In this document: in pieces, positions 7,738 through 16,597 of the stretch
Numbering within the stretch: the stretch's first letter is position 1
Layout of the letters: each line of letters starts with the position of its first letter
Origin: Aestuariibaculum lutulentum
GTDB taxonomy: Bacteria; Bacteroidota; Bacteroidia; Flavobacteriales; Flavobacteriaceae
DNA: 64,000 nucleotides
Reading direction: 5' to 3'
NCBI RefSeq assembly: GCF_032926325.1
Contig: NZ_CP136709.1
Span: 409,501 to 473,500, forward strand
Translations under genes and position numbers: made by a program
Notes under the pieces: generated by a model
Databases searched by the model: none
What the model saw: the letters and a program-made list of their open reading frames with translations, nothing else
What the model was told of the DNA's origin: nothing

Positions 7738-10700
7738 TTATTCCTCTAATCTAATGTCTAATCCTAGACCTTTCAATTCGTGCATTAATACGTTGAAAGA
7801 TTCTGGTAATCCAGGATCTGGCATTGGTTCACCTTTTACGATTGCTTCGTAAGTTTTAGCTCTACCAATTACGTCATCAGATTTTACAGTTAAGATCTCT
7901 CTTAAAGTACTTGATGCACCATATGCTTCAAGTGCCCAAACCTCCATCTCACCAAAACGCTGACCACCAAACTGAGCTTTACCTCCTAATGGTTGTTGAG
8001 TAATTAATGAGTATGGTCCAATAGAACGTGCGTGCATCTTATCATCTACCATGTGACCTAACTTAAGCATGTAGATTACACCTACTGTTGCTGGTTGGTC
8101 GAAACGATCTCCAGTACCTCCGTCATAAAGGTAAGTATGACCGTATCTTGGGATACCTGCTTCGTCTGTAAGTTCATTAATTTGATCGATAGTTGCACCG
8201 TCGAAAATAGGAGTCGCGAACTTACGACCTAATTTTTGACCTGCCCAACCAAGTACAGTTTCGTATATCTGACCAATGTTCATACGAGAAGGTACACCAA
8301 GTGGGTTAAGAACGATATCTACAGGAGTTCCGTCTTCTAAGAATGGCATATCTTCTTCACGAACGATACGTGCAACAATACCTTTGTTACCGTGACGTCC
8401 TGCCATCTTATCACCTACTTTAAGTTTACGTTTCTTAGCAATATAAACTTTTGCTAATTTAATAATACCTGATGGTAACTCGTCTCCTACAGAGATTGTA
8501 AACTTCTCACGTCTTAAAGAACCTTGTAAGTCGTTTTCTTTAATCTTGTAGTTGTGAATTAAATCTGCAACAAGTTGATTTGTATGATCATCAGTCGTCC
8601 ATTTACCAGACACTAAGTGTGCATAATCATCAACAGCATTTAACATTTTAAGCGTGAATTTCTTACCTTTTGGTAATACTTCTTCACCTAAATCGTTGTA
8701 AATACCTTGAGCAGTTTTACCATTTACGACGTTGAATAATTTCTCGATTAAAACTTCTTTTAATTCATCAAATTTTCTATCGTAAATACCTTCTAATGCA
8801 ACGATATCATCTTTATCCTGAGCACGTTTACGTTTATCTTTAACGGCTCTAGAGAATAATTTCTTGTCGATAACAACACCGTTTAATGATGGAGATGCTT
8901 TTAATGAGGCATCTTTTACATCACCGGCTTTATCACCGAAGATAGCTCTTAATAATTTTTCTTCCGGAGTTGGGTCGCTTTCTCCTTTTGGAGTAATCTT
9001 ACCAATTAAGATATCGCCAGGCTTAACTTCAGCTCCAATGCGAATCATTCCGTTTTCATCTAAATCTTTAGTAGCTTCTTCAGATACGTTAGGGATATCG
9101 TTAGTTAACTCTTCGTTACCTAATTTAGTATCTCTAACCTCTAATGAGTACTCATCGATGTGGATAGATGTAAAGATATCTTCACGTACAACACGCTCAG
9201 AAATTACAATCGCATCCTCAAAGTTATAACCTTTCCAAGGCATGAAGGCAACCTTCATGTTTCTACCTAAAGCAAGTTCTCCTTTTTGTGTCGCATAACC
9301 TTCACATAAAACTTGACCTTTCTTTACAACATCACCTTTAACAACAATTGGCTTAAGGTTGATAGAAGTTCCCTGGTTGGTTTTTCTATATTTTACTAAT
9401 TGATACGTTTTAACGTCGCTGTCGAAGCTTACTTTTGCTTCATCTTCAGTACGCTCGTAACGTATTTGAATTTCGTTTGCATCTACGTAAAGTACTTCTC
9501 CATTTCCTTCGGCATTAATTAATACACGAGAATCTGAAGCTACCTGACGCTCTAAACCTGTTCCAACAATCGGCGACTCTGGCAATAATAATGGTACTGC
9601 CTGACGCATCATGTTCGATCCCATCAACGCACGGTTCGCATCATCATGCTCTAAGAACGGAATTAACGAAGCCGAAATAGATGAAATCTGGTTAGGCGCA
9701 ACGTCTGTATAGTGGATGTGCTCTGGTTCAATTACCGGGAAATCACCCTCCATACGAGCAATTACCTTATCGTGTAATATTTTACCATCGTTATCTACTT
9801 TTACAGTAGCCTGCGCGATTAATTTACCTTCTTCCTCTTCAGCACTTAAGTAAATAGGATCGTTTTTAATATCAACAGTTCCATTATCAACTGGACGGTA
9901 AGGTGTTTCAATGAATCCCATTGAGTTTACCTTCGCGTAAACAGATAATGACGAAATTAATCCAATGTTTGGTCCCTCAGGAGTTTCAATCGGACATAAA
10001 CGACCATAGTGTGTATAGTGAACGTCACGAACCTCGAAACCTGCTCTTTCACGAGAAAGACCTCCAGGTCCAAGAGCCGATAGACGACGCTTGTGTGTAA
10101 TCTCGGCTAATGGATTGGTTTGATCCATGAACTGAGATAACTGGTTTGTACCAAAGAACGAGTTAATTACCGACGATAATGTTTTTGCATTAATTAAGTC
10201 GATTGGTGTAAATACCTCGTTATCACGAACGTTCATACGCTCACGGATAGTACGTGCCATACGTGCTAAACCAACACCAAACTGTTGAGATAATTGCTCA
10301 CCTACAGTACGTACACGACGGTTAGATAAGTGGTCAATATCATCAATCTCTGCTTTAGAGTTGATAAGCTCGATTAAATATTTTATAATGGTAATGATAT
10401 CTTCTTTGGTAAGCACTTGCTTATCCATTTCGATATCAAGATTTAATTTCTTGTTCATTCTGTAACGACCTACTTCACCTAAAGAGTAACGTTGGTCACT
10501 AAAGAATAATTTATCTATAATACCACGTGCTGTTTCCTCATCTGGCGGCTCAGCGTTACGTAATTGTCTATAGATATGCTCAACAGCCTCTTTTTCAGAG
10601 TTTGTTGGGTCTTTTTGTAATGTATTGTGAATGATGGCGTAATCACCCTGTTCTGCACTTTCTTTGTGTAACAGAATAGTTTTTACGTCTGCATCGATGA

Positions 10701-11550
10701 TTTCTTCTATGTTGTCTTTATCTAGAATAGTATCACGATCAAGAATAATCTCGTTACGCTCGATAGATACTACCTCTCCTGTATCCTCGTCAACAAAATC
10801 CTCGTGCCATGTGTTAAGTACACGTGCTGCAAGTTTTCTTCCTTGGTATTTTTTTAATCCAGATTTAGAAACTTTAATTTCTTCAGCAAGATCGAATATC
10901 TCTAAGATATCCTTATCACGCTCAAAACCAATTGCTCTAAATAATGTTGTTACAGGTAACTTTTTCTTTCTGTCAATGTAAGCATACATTACCTGGTTAA
11001 TATCGGTAGCAAACTCAATCCAAGATCCTTTAAAAGGAATAACTCTGGCTGAGTATAACTTTGTTCCATTAGCATGGAAAGACTGTCCGAAGAATACACC
11101 TGGCGAACGGTGTAACTGAGATACTACAACACGCTCTGCTCCGTTAATCACGAAAGTACCGCTTGGAGTCATGTAAGGAATAGTTCCTAAGTACACATCT
11201 TGAACAATAGTTTCGAAATCCTCGTGTTCAGGGTCTGTACAATATAACTTTAATCTTGCTTTAAGCGGAACGCTGTAAGTAAGTCCTCTTTCTATACACT
11301 CATCTATAGCGTATCGTGGTGGATCTACGAAGTAATCTAAAAATTCTAAAACAAATTGATTACGTGAATCTGTAATTGGAAAGTTTTCCATGAAGGTGTT
11401 ATATAAACCTTCATCACCTCTTTCTTCCGATTTAGTTTCTAACTGGAAAAAATCCTGGAAGGATTTAATCTGAATATCCAAGAAATCTGGGTATTCTGTT
11501 CTATTAACAATAGACGAGAAATTTAATCTTTCAGCTTGTGTTGACAACAT
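7738..11550 (-). CDS. rpoB: DNA-directed RNA polymerase subunit beta
   Basis: The second-largest RNA polymerase subunit, 1270 residues from the ATG at 11550; a TTG one codon earlier is an unlikely start. The rifampicin-binding region reads NQLSQFMDQTNPL and THKRRLSALGPGG, i.e. the sensitive-type residues at the common resistance positions. RLCPIETPEGPNIGLI and the C-terminal GGKAQFGGQRFGEMEVWALEAYGA are intact. It follows rplL after a spacer with two hairpins and precedes rpoC. Confidence 0.98.
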   Translation of the reverse strand: MLSTQAERLNFSSIVNRTEYPDFLDIQIKSFQDFFQLETKSEERGDEGLYNTFMENFPITDSRNQFVLEFLDYFVDPPRYAIDECIERGLTYSVPLKARLKLYCTDPEHEDFETIVQDVYLGTIPYMTPSGTFVINGAERVVVSQLHRSPGVFFGQSFHANGTKLYSARVIPFKGSWIEFATDINQVMYAYIDRKKKLPVTTLFRAIGFERDKDILEIFDLAEEIKVSKSGLKKYQGRKLAARVLNTWHEDFVDEDTGEVVSIERNEIILDRDTILDKDNIEEIIDADVKTILLHKESAEQGDYAIIHNTLQKDPTNSEKEAVEHIYRQLRNAEPPDEETARGIIDKLFFSDQRYSLGEVGRYRMNKKLNLDIEMDKQVLTKEDIITIIKYLIELINSKAEIDDIDHLSNRRVRTVGEQLSQQFGVGLARMARTIRERMNVRDNEVFTPIDLINAKTLSSVINSFFGTNQLSQFMDQTNPLAEITHKRRLSALGPGGLSRERAGFEVRDVHYTHYGRLCPIETPEGPNIGLISSLSVYAKVNSMGFIETPYRPVDNGTVDIKNDPIYLSAEEEEGKLIAQATVKVDNDGKILHDKVIARMEGDFPVIEPEHIHYTDVAPNQISSISASLIPFLEHDDANRALMGSNMMRQAVPLLLPESPIVGTGLERQVASDSRVLINAEGNGEVLYVDANEIQIRYERTEDEAKVSFDSDVKTYQLVKYRKTNQGTSINLKPIVVKGDVVKKGQVLCEGYATQKGELALGRNMKVAFMPWKGYNFEDAIVISERVVREDIFTSIHIDEYSLEVRDTKLGNEELTNDIPNVSEEATKDLDENGMIRIGAEVKPGDILIGKITPKGESDPTPEEKLLRAIFGDKAGDVKDASLKASPSLNGVVIDKKLFSRAVKDKRKRAQDKDDIVALEGIYDRKFDELKEVLIEKLFNVVNGKTAQGIYNDLGEEVLPKGKKFTLKMLNAVDDYAHLVSGKWTTDDHTNQLVADLIHNYKIKENDLQGSLRREKFTISVGDELPSGIIKLAKVYIAKKRKLKVGDKMAGRHGNKGIVARIVREEDMPFLEDGTPVDIVLNPLGVPSRMNIGQIYETVLGWAGQKLGRKFATPIFDGATIDQINELTDEAGIPRYGHTYLYDGGTGDRFDQPATVGVIYMLKLGHMVDDKMHARSIGPYSLITQQPLGGKAQFGGQRFGEMEVWALEAYGASSTLREILTVKSDDVIGRAKTYEAIVKGEPMPDPGLPESFNVLMHELKGLGLDIRLEE

Positions 11551-11589
11551 CAATGGACGGAATTATGATTAAAAATAATAAAAGTTGTG

Positions 11590-11653
11590 GCGTATGTAAA
11601 TGTTATATACGCAAAATGGTTTAGGTCTTGAAGGTAACCTCCAGACCTAAACC
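11590..11653 (-). other. rplL-rpoB intercistronic hairpins
   Basis: Two stem-loops fill the spacer. GGTTTAGGTCT (11618-11628) pairs perfectly with AGACCTAAACC (11643-11653), with a small AGGT/ACCT helix inside the loop. GCGTAT (11590-11595) pairs with ATACGC (11607-11612). No U-tract follows. In E. coli the same junction carries an attenuator and RNase III site. The function here is inferred from position. Confidence 0.7.
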
Positions 11654-11676
11654 TTTATGTTTTGTAAAAGCTAAGC

Positions 11677-12051
11677 TTATTTAAGCTCAACCTCAGCTCC
11701 TGCTTCTTCTAAAGATGCTTTTAAGCCTTCAGCTTCGTCTTTAGATACTCCTTCTTTTAAGTTACTTGGAGCTCCGTCAACTAATTCTTTAGCTTCTTTT
11801 AATCCTAAACCAGTTAATTCTTTAACTAATTTAACTACTGCCAATTTAGATGCACCAGCTGATTTTAATACTACGTCAAACTCAGTTTGAGCTTCTTCAG
11901 CCTCACCACCAGCAGCAGGACCAGCAACAGCAACTGCAGCAGCAGCAGCAGGCTCAATACCGTACTCTTCTTTTAATATAGTAGCTAACTCGTTTACTTC
12001 TTTTACTGTTAAGTTAACTAATTGTTCTGCGAAATCTTTTAAATCTGCCAT
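11677..12051 (-). CDS. rplL: Large ribosomal subunit protein bL12 (L7/L12)
   Basis: The flexible stalk protein of the 50S subunit that recruits translational GTPases. The 124-residue protein has an N-terminal dimerisation helix (MADLKDFAEQLVNLTV), an Ala/Gly-rich hinge around residues 35-52 (AAAAAVAVAGPAAGG) and the C-terminal factor-binding domain with KTLTE-like and GLKEAKELVDGAP motifs. It sits between rplJ and rpoB in the conserved operon. No Shine-Dalgarno sequence precedes it (CGATAGAAAATG). Confidence 0.97.
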   Translation of the reverse strand: MADLKDFAEQLVNLTVKEVNELATILKEEYGIEPAAAAAVAVAGPAAGGEAEEAQTEFDVVLKSAGASKLAVVKLVKELTGLGLKEAKELVDGAPSNLKEGVSKDEAEGLKASLEEAGAEVELK

Positions 12052-12117
12052 TTTCTATCGTTTTTAATAAATTTTTAATTTTAATATAATTGTAATATAG
12101 TGCGTACTATGCTAATA

Positions 12118-12639
12118 CTATCCTTCTTTTTCAGATAGTGTTTTAAGAATACCAGCTAATTTACCACCGCTTGATTTAAGCGCTGAAACAACGTTCTTAG
12201 CAGGCGATTGTAATAATCCAACAATCTCTCCTAATAACTCCTCACGAGACTTGATGTCTACTAAGGCGTCTAATTGGTTGTCGCCGATATAAACTGCTTC
12301 CTCAATAAACGCTCCTTTTAATAAAGGTTTTTCAGCTTTTTTACGGAAGTTTTTAATTAACTTAGCTGGCGCATTACCTGTTTCAGAATACATTACGATT
12401 GTATTTCCTTTTAAAACAGAAGGAAGATCTTCGAAATTTTTCTCTGAAGCTTCCATTGCTTTTTCAAGTAATGTGTTTTTAACAACTGCCATTTTCACGT
12501 TTGCTTTAAAAGCAGCACGACGAAAATCTGAGGTAGTTCCTGCGTTTAATCCAGAAATATCTGCTAAATAGATATTTGCATTGTTAGCTAATTCTAATGT
12601 TAACTCCTCAATTACTTGTGATTTTTCTTCTCTTGTCAT
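12118..12639 (-). CDS. rplJ: Large ribosomal subunit protein uL10
   Basis: The stalk-base protein that carries bL12 dimers on 23S rRNA. The 173-residue protein begins MTREEKSQVIEELTLEL. It contains the typical DFRRAAFKANVKMAVVKNTLLEKA segment in the rRNA-binding domain and ends in the bL12-binding helix. It starts 19 bases after rplA. A short ATAGT-GCGT-ACTAT hairpin lies in the spacer to rplL. In other bacteria uL10 with bL12 autoregulates this operon by binding the rplJ leader, but no obvious structure is visible in the 19-base gap here. Confidence 0.96.
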   Translation of the reverse strand: MTREEKSQVIEELTLELANNANIYLADISGLNAGTTSDFRRAAFKANVKMAVVKNTLLEKAMEASEKNFEDLPSVLKGNTIVMYSETGNAPAKLIKNFRKKAEKPLLKGAFIEEAVYIGDNQLDALVDIKSREELLGEIVGLLQSPAKNVVSALKSSGGKLAGILKTLSEKEG

Positions 12640-12658
12640 AATAAAAGTATTTAACTAA

Positions 12659-13348
12659 TTAACTAACTTTAGGATCAACAGCAACACTAGGACTCATAGT
12701 ACTAGAAAGGAAAATACTTTTTACGTAAGTACCTTTAGCAGCAGTTGGCTTAAGTTTTATTAATGTTTGAATTAATTCATTTGCGTTATCTGCGATTTTA
12801 TCAGCACTGAAAGATGCTTTTCCAATTGCAGCGTGAACGATACCAGTTTTATCAACTTTGAAGTCGATTTTACCAGCTTTCACTTCTGTTACAGCTTTAG
12901 CGATGTCCATAGTTACTGTACCAGTTTTTGGGTTAGGCATTAAACCACGAGGACCTAATACACGTCCTAATGGACCTAATTTACCCATAACACTTGGCAT
13001 AGTGATGATAACATCTACGTCAGTCCATCCGTTCTTGATTTGATCAAGGTACTCATCTAAACCTACGTAATCTGCTCCAGCTTCTTTAGCTTCTGCTTCC
13101 TTATCTGGAGTTACTAATGCTAATACTTTCATGTCTTTACCAGTTCCGTGAGGTAATGATACTACCCCTCTTACCATCTGGTTAGCTTTACGAGGATCTA
13201 CTCCTAAACGTACAGCGATATCAACTGAAGCGTCAAATTTAGTATTAGTAATTTCCTTTACTAACTCTGATGCTTCGTTAAGAGAGTAAATTCTCCCTTT
13301 TTCAATCTTTGCTAAAGCTTCTTTTTGCTTTCTTGTTAATCTTGCCAT
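12659..13348 (-). CDS. rplA: Large ribosomal subunit protein uL1
   Basis: The L1-stalk protein, 229 residues, starting MARLTRKQKEALAKIEKG. The conserved family segment GRVLGPRGLMPNPKTGTV is present, as is RGVVSLPHGTGK near residue 80. uL1 binds the L1 stalk of 23S rRNA and in many bacteria represses rplK-rplA translation. It is placed between rplK (19-base gap) and rplJ. Confidence 0.97.
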   Translation of the reverse strand: MARLTRKQKEALAKIEKGRIYSLNEASELVKEITNTKFDASVDIAVRLGVDPRKANQMVRGVVSLPHGTGKDMKVLALVTPDKEAEAKEAGADYVGLDEYLDQIKNGWTDVDVIITMPSVMGKLGPLGRVLGPRGLMPNPKTGTVTMDIAKAVTEVKAGKIDFKVDKTGIVHAAIGKASFSADKIADNANELIQTLIKLKPTAAKGTYVKSIFLSSTMSPSVAVDPKVS

Positions 13349-13367
13349 TTTCTAATGTTTTTAAAGA

Positions 13368-13805
13368 TTAAGAAGGGAATTGACCTGTTACGGTGATACC
13401 CATTGATCTTGCTGTTCCAGCAACCATAGTCATAGCAGATTCTAATGTAAATGCATTTAAATCCTGCATTTTATCTTCTGCTATAGTCTTGATTTGATCC
13501 CATGAAACTTTAGCTACTTTTTTTCGGTTAGGCTCTCCTGAACCTTTTTTAATTTTGGCCGCTTCTAATAATTGTACTGCAGCTGGAGGAGTTTTAATAA
13601 CGAAGTCGAAAGACTTGTCTTTATAAACCGAGATAACAACAGGTAAAACTTTTCCAGCTTTATCCTGAGTTCTAGCATTAAATTGCTTACAGAACTCCAT
13701 GATGTTAACCCCAGCAGCACCTAAAGCGGGTCCAACCGGTGGCGACGGATTCGCAGCACCTCCCCGAACTTGTAACTTAACTACTTTACTTAATTCTTTT
13801 GCCAT
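13368..13805 (-). CDS. rplK: Large ribosomal subunit protein uL11
   Basis: A GTPase-centre protein of the 50S subunit, 145 residues, with the proline-rich PSPPVGPALGAAGVNIMEFCKQFNA segment near the N-terminus and the RNA-binding C-terminal domain ending GTARSMGITV. It follows nusG after a 72-base spacer. That spacer carries AGGCTTTTTGCTTCC on the minus strand, where a uL1 control site could lie, but I cannot establish one by eye. Confidence 0.97.
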   Translation of the reverse strand: MAKELSKVVKLQVRGGAANPSPPVGPALGAAGVNIMEFCKQFNARTQDKAGKVLPVVISVYKDKSFDFVIKTPPAAVQLLEAAKIKKGSGEPNRKKVAKVSWDQIKTIAEDKMQDLNAFTLESAMTMVAGTARSMGITVTGQFPS

Positions 13806-13877
13806 TTTTAATAATTTAGTGTGATAAACTTTTAGTTGGAAGCAAAAAGCCTATCCTTTTATATAGTGTAACAATTA

Positions 13878-14432
13878 TTATACTTTTTCAACCTGCATAT
13901 AGCTTAACTCTAATGGTGTCTTTCTTCCAAATATCTTAACCATTACTTCAAGCTTACGCTTTTCTTCATTTATTTTCTCGATAGTTCCATCAAACCCGTT
14001 GAATGGTCCATCGATAACTTTTACTGTTTCTCCTTTTGTAAAAGGAATAGCTACATTTGATGTTTCTTCAACAGATAACTCATCTACCTTACCTAACATT
14101 CTGTTTACTTCAGATTGTCTTAACGGCACAGGATCTCCTCCTTTTGTTTCACCTAAAAATCCAATTACGTTAGTAACTGATCTAATGATGTGAGGAACCT
14201 CTCCCGTTAGGTTGGCTTGAATCATAATATAGCCAGGAAAAAATACTTTTTCTTTGTGTGTCTTTTTTCCGTTTCTTATCTGAACAACACGTTCTGTAGG
14301 AACCAATACCTGATCAACATAATCCTGCATTCCTAAACGAGCGATTTCATTCTCGATATAGGTTTTAATTTTATTTTCTTGACCACTTACGGCTCTAACA
14401 ACGTACCATTTTTTTTCACTCACCTCAGACAT
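13878..14432 (-). CDS. nusG: Transcription termination/antitermination factor NusG
   Basis: A transcription elongation factor that links RNA polymerase with Rho or the ribosome. The 184-residue protein has the NGN domain (KKWYVVRAVSGQENKIKTY and FFPGYIMIQANL) and a C-terminal KOW domain (PFTKGETVKVIDGPFNGFDGTIE). It lies between secE and rplK, the standard order. Length and motifs are ordinary. Confidence 0.97.
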   Translation of the reverse strand: MSEVSEKKWYVVRAVSGQENKIKTYIENEIARLGMQDYVDQVLVPTERVVQIRNGKKTHKEKVFFPGYIMIQANLTGEVPHIIRSVTNVIGFLGETKGGDPVPLRQSEVNRMLGKVDELSVEETSNVAIPFTKGETVKVIDGPFNGFDGTIEKINEEKRKLEVMVKIFGRKTPLELSYMQVEKV

Positions 14433-14450
14433 AAAATTTCAGTTTTCCCG

Positions 14451-14645
14451 TTAGTTAATCAGTTGAAAATAAAAAGCCATAAACTTGCTAAATACGGTAT
14501 CAACTCCCCATATTGCTAAGGAAAATACGATAGAGAACACAGCCACTAAAACAGTTAAACTTTGTGCTTCTGCCCAAGTTGGCCAACTTACATTGTTTTT
14601 AAGTTCGCTAAATGATTCTTTTATGTAATTTACAATTCCAGCCAT
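14451..14645 (-). CDS. secE: Preprotein translocase subunit SecE
   Basis: The small essential subunit of the SecYEG channel. It is 64 residues with the amphipathic segment YIKESFSELKNNVSWPTWAEAQ and one membrane helix (LTVLVAVFSIVFSLAIWGVDTVF), the short single-TM form usual outside the gammaproteobacteria. It is located between tRNA-Trp and nusG, as in most bacteria. Confidence 0.93.
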   Translation of the reverse strand: MAGIVNYIKESFSELKNNVSWPTWAEAQSLTVLVAVFSIVFSLAIWGVDTVFSKFMAFYFQLIN

Positions 14646-14757
14646 TTATTTATTTTTTATCAACAGATTAAAATTTCAGTTATTCGCTCTAAAAAAGCTA
14701 CCCAAAACTCTTACATCCTTATTTATTGAAAGGAACCTAAAATTAAGTTCCTTATTG

Positions 14758-14830
14758 CACGGGTTGAGAGACTCGAACTCCCGACACCTGGTTTTGGAGA
14801 CCAGTGCTCTACCAACTGAGCTAAACCCGT
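14758..14830 (-). tRNA. trnW: tRNA-Trp (CCA anticodon)
   Basis: A 73-base cloverleaf read on the minus strand. Acceptor ACGGGTT pairs with AACCCGT, the D-arm is TAGCTCAGTTGGTAGAGC, the anticodon arm CTGGTCTCCAAAACCAG carries CCA, and the T-arm holds GTTCGAGTC. The 3' CCA tail is not encoded. It lies between tuf and secE. Confidence 0.97.
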
Positions 14831-14834
14831 AGAT

Positions 14835-14872
14835 ATGTTAAGGTATCTGTATCTCTAAAGATACCTTAACAT
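14835..14872 (-). other. tuf-tRNA-Trp intercistronic hairpin
   Basis: A perfect 14-base-pair stem, ATGTTAAGGTATCT (14835-14848) with AGATACCTTAACAT (14859-14872) and a 10-base loop, ends four bases before the 5' end of tRNA-Trp. No U-tract follows on the minus strand. It probably separates the tuf mRNA from the tRNA during processing. A second hairpin (AAGGAAC/GTTCCTT, 14730-14753) lies just after the tRNA. Confidence 0.7.
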
Positions 14873-14890
14873 TATGTCTATTAAACTGTA

Positions 14891-16078
14891 TTAGTCTAAA
14901 ATCTCAGTTACCTGACCAGCACCTACAGTTCTACCACCTTCACGGATCGCGAAACGTAAACCTACGCTCATTGCGATTGGTTGAATTAATTCAACAGTGA
15001 TAGTTAAGTTGTCTCCTGGCATAACCATCTCAACTCCTTCTGGTAAAGAAATGTTACCAGTTACGTCAGTTGTACGTACGTAGAACTGTGGACGGTAGTT
15101 GTTGTGGAATGGAGTGTGACGTCCACCTTCTTCTTTCTTAAGGATATAAACCTCAGCTTTGAATTGTTTGTGTGGAGTTACAGAACCTGGCTTAACGATA
15201 ACCATACCTCTTGAGATTTGGTTTTTATCGATACCTCTTAGTAAGATACCAGCGTTATCTCCAGCTTCACCTCTATCTAAAATTTGACGGAACATCTCGA
15301 TACCAGTGATAGTAGAAGTTAATTTCTCAGCACCCATACCAATGATTTCTACTGGATCTCCAGTTTTAGCAATACCTGTTTCGATACGACCTGTTGCTAC
15401 AGTACCACGACCTGTAATAGAGAATACGTCTTCGATTGGCATTAAGAAAGGCTTATCGATCTCTCTTAATGGCTCTTCGATCCACTCATCACAAGCATCC
15501 ATTAACGCCATAACAGTATCAACCCATTTTGCTTCACCATTTAAAGCTCCTAAAGCAGAACCTGAAATTACAGGACCATTATCTCCATCGTACTCATAGA
15601 AAGATAATAAATCTCTAACTTCCATTTCTACTAACTCTAATAACTCTTCATCGTCAACCATATCCACTTTGTTCATGAATACTACGATACGAGGAATACC
15701 TACCTGACGACCTAATAAGATGTGCTCACGAGTTTGTGGCATAGGACCATCAGTTGCAGCTACTACTAAGATAGCACCATCCATTTGCGCAGCTCCAGTT
15801 ACCATGTTCTTAACGTAATCGGCGTGACCTGGACAGTCAACGTGTGCGTAGTGACGTTTTGCAGTTGAATATTCTACGTGAGATGTATTAATAGTAATAC
15901 CTCTTTCTTTCTCTTCCGGAGCGTTATCAATTTGATCAAATGATTTCGCTTCTGATAAACCTGCATCAGCTAATACTTTAGTAATAGCAGCAGTTAAAGT
16001 TGTTTTACCGTGATCTACGTGTCCAATTGTACCAATATTTAAATGTGGTTTTGAACGATCGAAAGTTGCCTTTGCCAT
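14891..16078 (-). CDS. tuf: Elongation factor Tu
   Basis: The GTPase that delivers aminoacyl-tRNA to the ribosome. It is 395 residues with GHVDHGKT (G1), DCPGHADYV (G3), NKVDMVDD (G4) and the usual three domains, ending VGAGQVTEILD. It follows tRNA-Thr(GGT) in the transcript and precedes tRNA-Trp. The only regulatory signs are the upstream tRNA-operon promoter and the downstream hairpin. Confidence 0.98.
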   Translation of the reverse strand: MAKATFDRSKPHLNIGTIGHVDHGKTTLTAAITKVLADAGLSEAKSFDQIDNAPEEKERGITINTSHVEYSTAKRHYAHVDCPGHADYVKNMVTGAAQMDGAILVVAATDGPMPQTREHILLGRQVGIPRIVVFMNKVDMVDDEELLELVEMEVRDLLSFYEYDGDNGPVISGSALGALNGEAKWVDTVMALMDACDEWIEEPLREIDKPFLMPIEDVFSITGRGTVATGRIETGIAKTGDPVEIIGMGAEKLTSTITGIEMFRQILDRGEAGDNAGILLRGIDKNQISRGMVIVKPGSVTPHKQFKAEVYILKKEEGGRHTPFHNNYRPQFYVRTTDVTGNISLPEGVEMVMPGDNLTITVELIQPIAMSVGLRFAIREGGRTVGAGQVTEILD

Positions 16079-16149
16079 GTTTTTTAAATAATTTAATCTT
16101 AGTTATATAATAATATTAGTGTATTCTAATCTTTCTTCTTCTAAAATAG

Positions 16150-16221
16150 AGCCAATGACGAGATTTGAACTCGTGACCTCTTCCTTACCAAGGAAACGCT
16201 CTACCCCTGAGCTACACCGGC
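16150..16221 (-). tRNA. trnT: tRNA-Thr (GGT anticodon)
   Basis: A 72-base cloverleaf on the minus strand. Acceptor GCCGGTG pairs with CATTGGC through two G-U pairs, the D-arm is TAGCTCAGGGGTAGAGC, anticodon arm TTTCCTTGGTAAGGAA carries GGT, and the T-arm contains GTTCAAATC. It lies immediately upstream of tuf. Confidence 0.96.
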
Positions 16222-16233
16222 CTTAAATATTAG

Positions 16234-16306
16234 AGCGGGAGACCGGGTTCGAACCGGCGACATTCAGCTTGGAAGGCTGACGCTCTACCAACTGAGCTAC
16301 TCCCGC
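16234..16306 (-). tRNA. trnG: tRNA-Gly (TCC anticodon)
   Basis: A 73-base cloverleaf. Acceptor GCGGGAG pairs with CTCCCGC, the D-arm is TAGCTCAGTTGGTAGAGC, the anticodon loop CTTCCAA sits between TCAGC and GCTGA giving anticodon TCC, and the T-arm contains GTTCGAACC. It is separated from tRNA-Thr(GGT) by 12 bases. Confidence 0.96.
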
Positions 16307-16349
16307 AATTATTTAACAATTCCTTGTTTAGTTGAGACAAAATAAATTG

Positions 16350-16431
<82 letters not shown>

Positions 16432-16472
16432 AATTTTACCTTATTTTATCTTACTTTATTTTAAAGAACTTG

Positions 16473-16546
16473 AGCCGATAGAGGGACTCGAACCCACGAC
16501 CTGCTGATTACAAATCAGCTGCTCTAGCCAGCTGAGCTATATCGGC
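16473..16546 (-). tRNA. trnT: tRNA-Thr (TGT anticodon)
   Basis: A 74-base cloverleaf. Acceptor GCCGATA pairs with TATCGGC, D-arm TAGCTCAGCTGGCTAGAGC, anticodon arm GCTGATTTGTAATCAGC with TGT, T-arm GTTCGAGTC. It is the first gene of the tRNA-tuf transcript, about 45 bases after the predicted start site. Confidence 0.96.
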
Positions 16547-16561
16547 TTATTTTTTCCTTTT

Positions 16562-16596
16562 TTACGCATAAAAAAGTCCGCTATTTCTAACGGACT
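16562..16596 (-). terminator. Terminator or attenuator between hpf and the tRNA-tuf unit
   Basis: On the minus strand AGTCCG, a 10-base loop and CGGACT are followed by six T residues. It would end the xerC-hpf transcript. It also falls at the very start of the transcript made from the promoter at 16598-16628, so it could act as an attenuator of the tRNA-tuf operon. Confidence 0.65.
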
Positions 16597-16597
16597 G

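Noticed and set aside
7649..7852. A plus-strand frame across the rpoB-rpoC junction
   Set aside because: It only reads through the intercistronic hairpin and the rpoB end; no coding features.
3429..10981. Several open frames of 60-120 codons on the plus strand opposite rpoC and rpoB
   Set aside because: They are antisense shadows of highly conserved genes. Their translations have no recognisable domains and no promoters or starts of their own were seen.
13806..13877. uL1 autoregulatory site in the rplK leader
   Set aside because: A site is expected from other bacteria, but I could not build a convincing uL1-target fold from this 72-base spacer.
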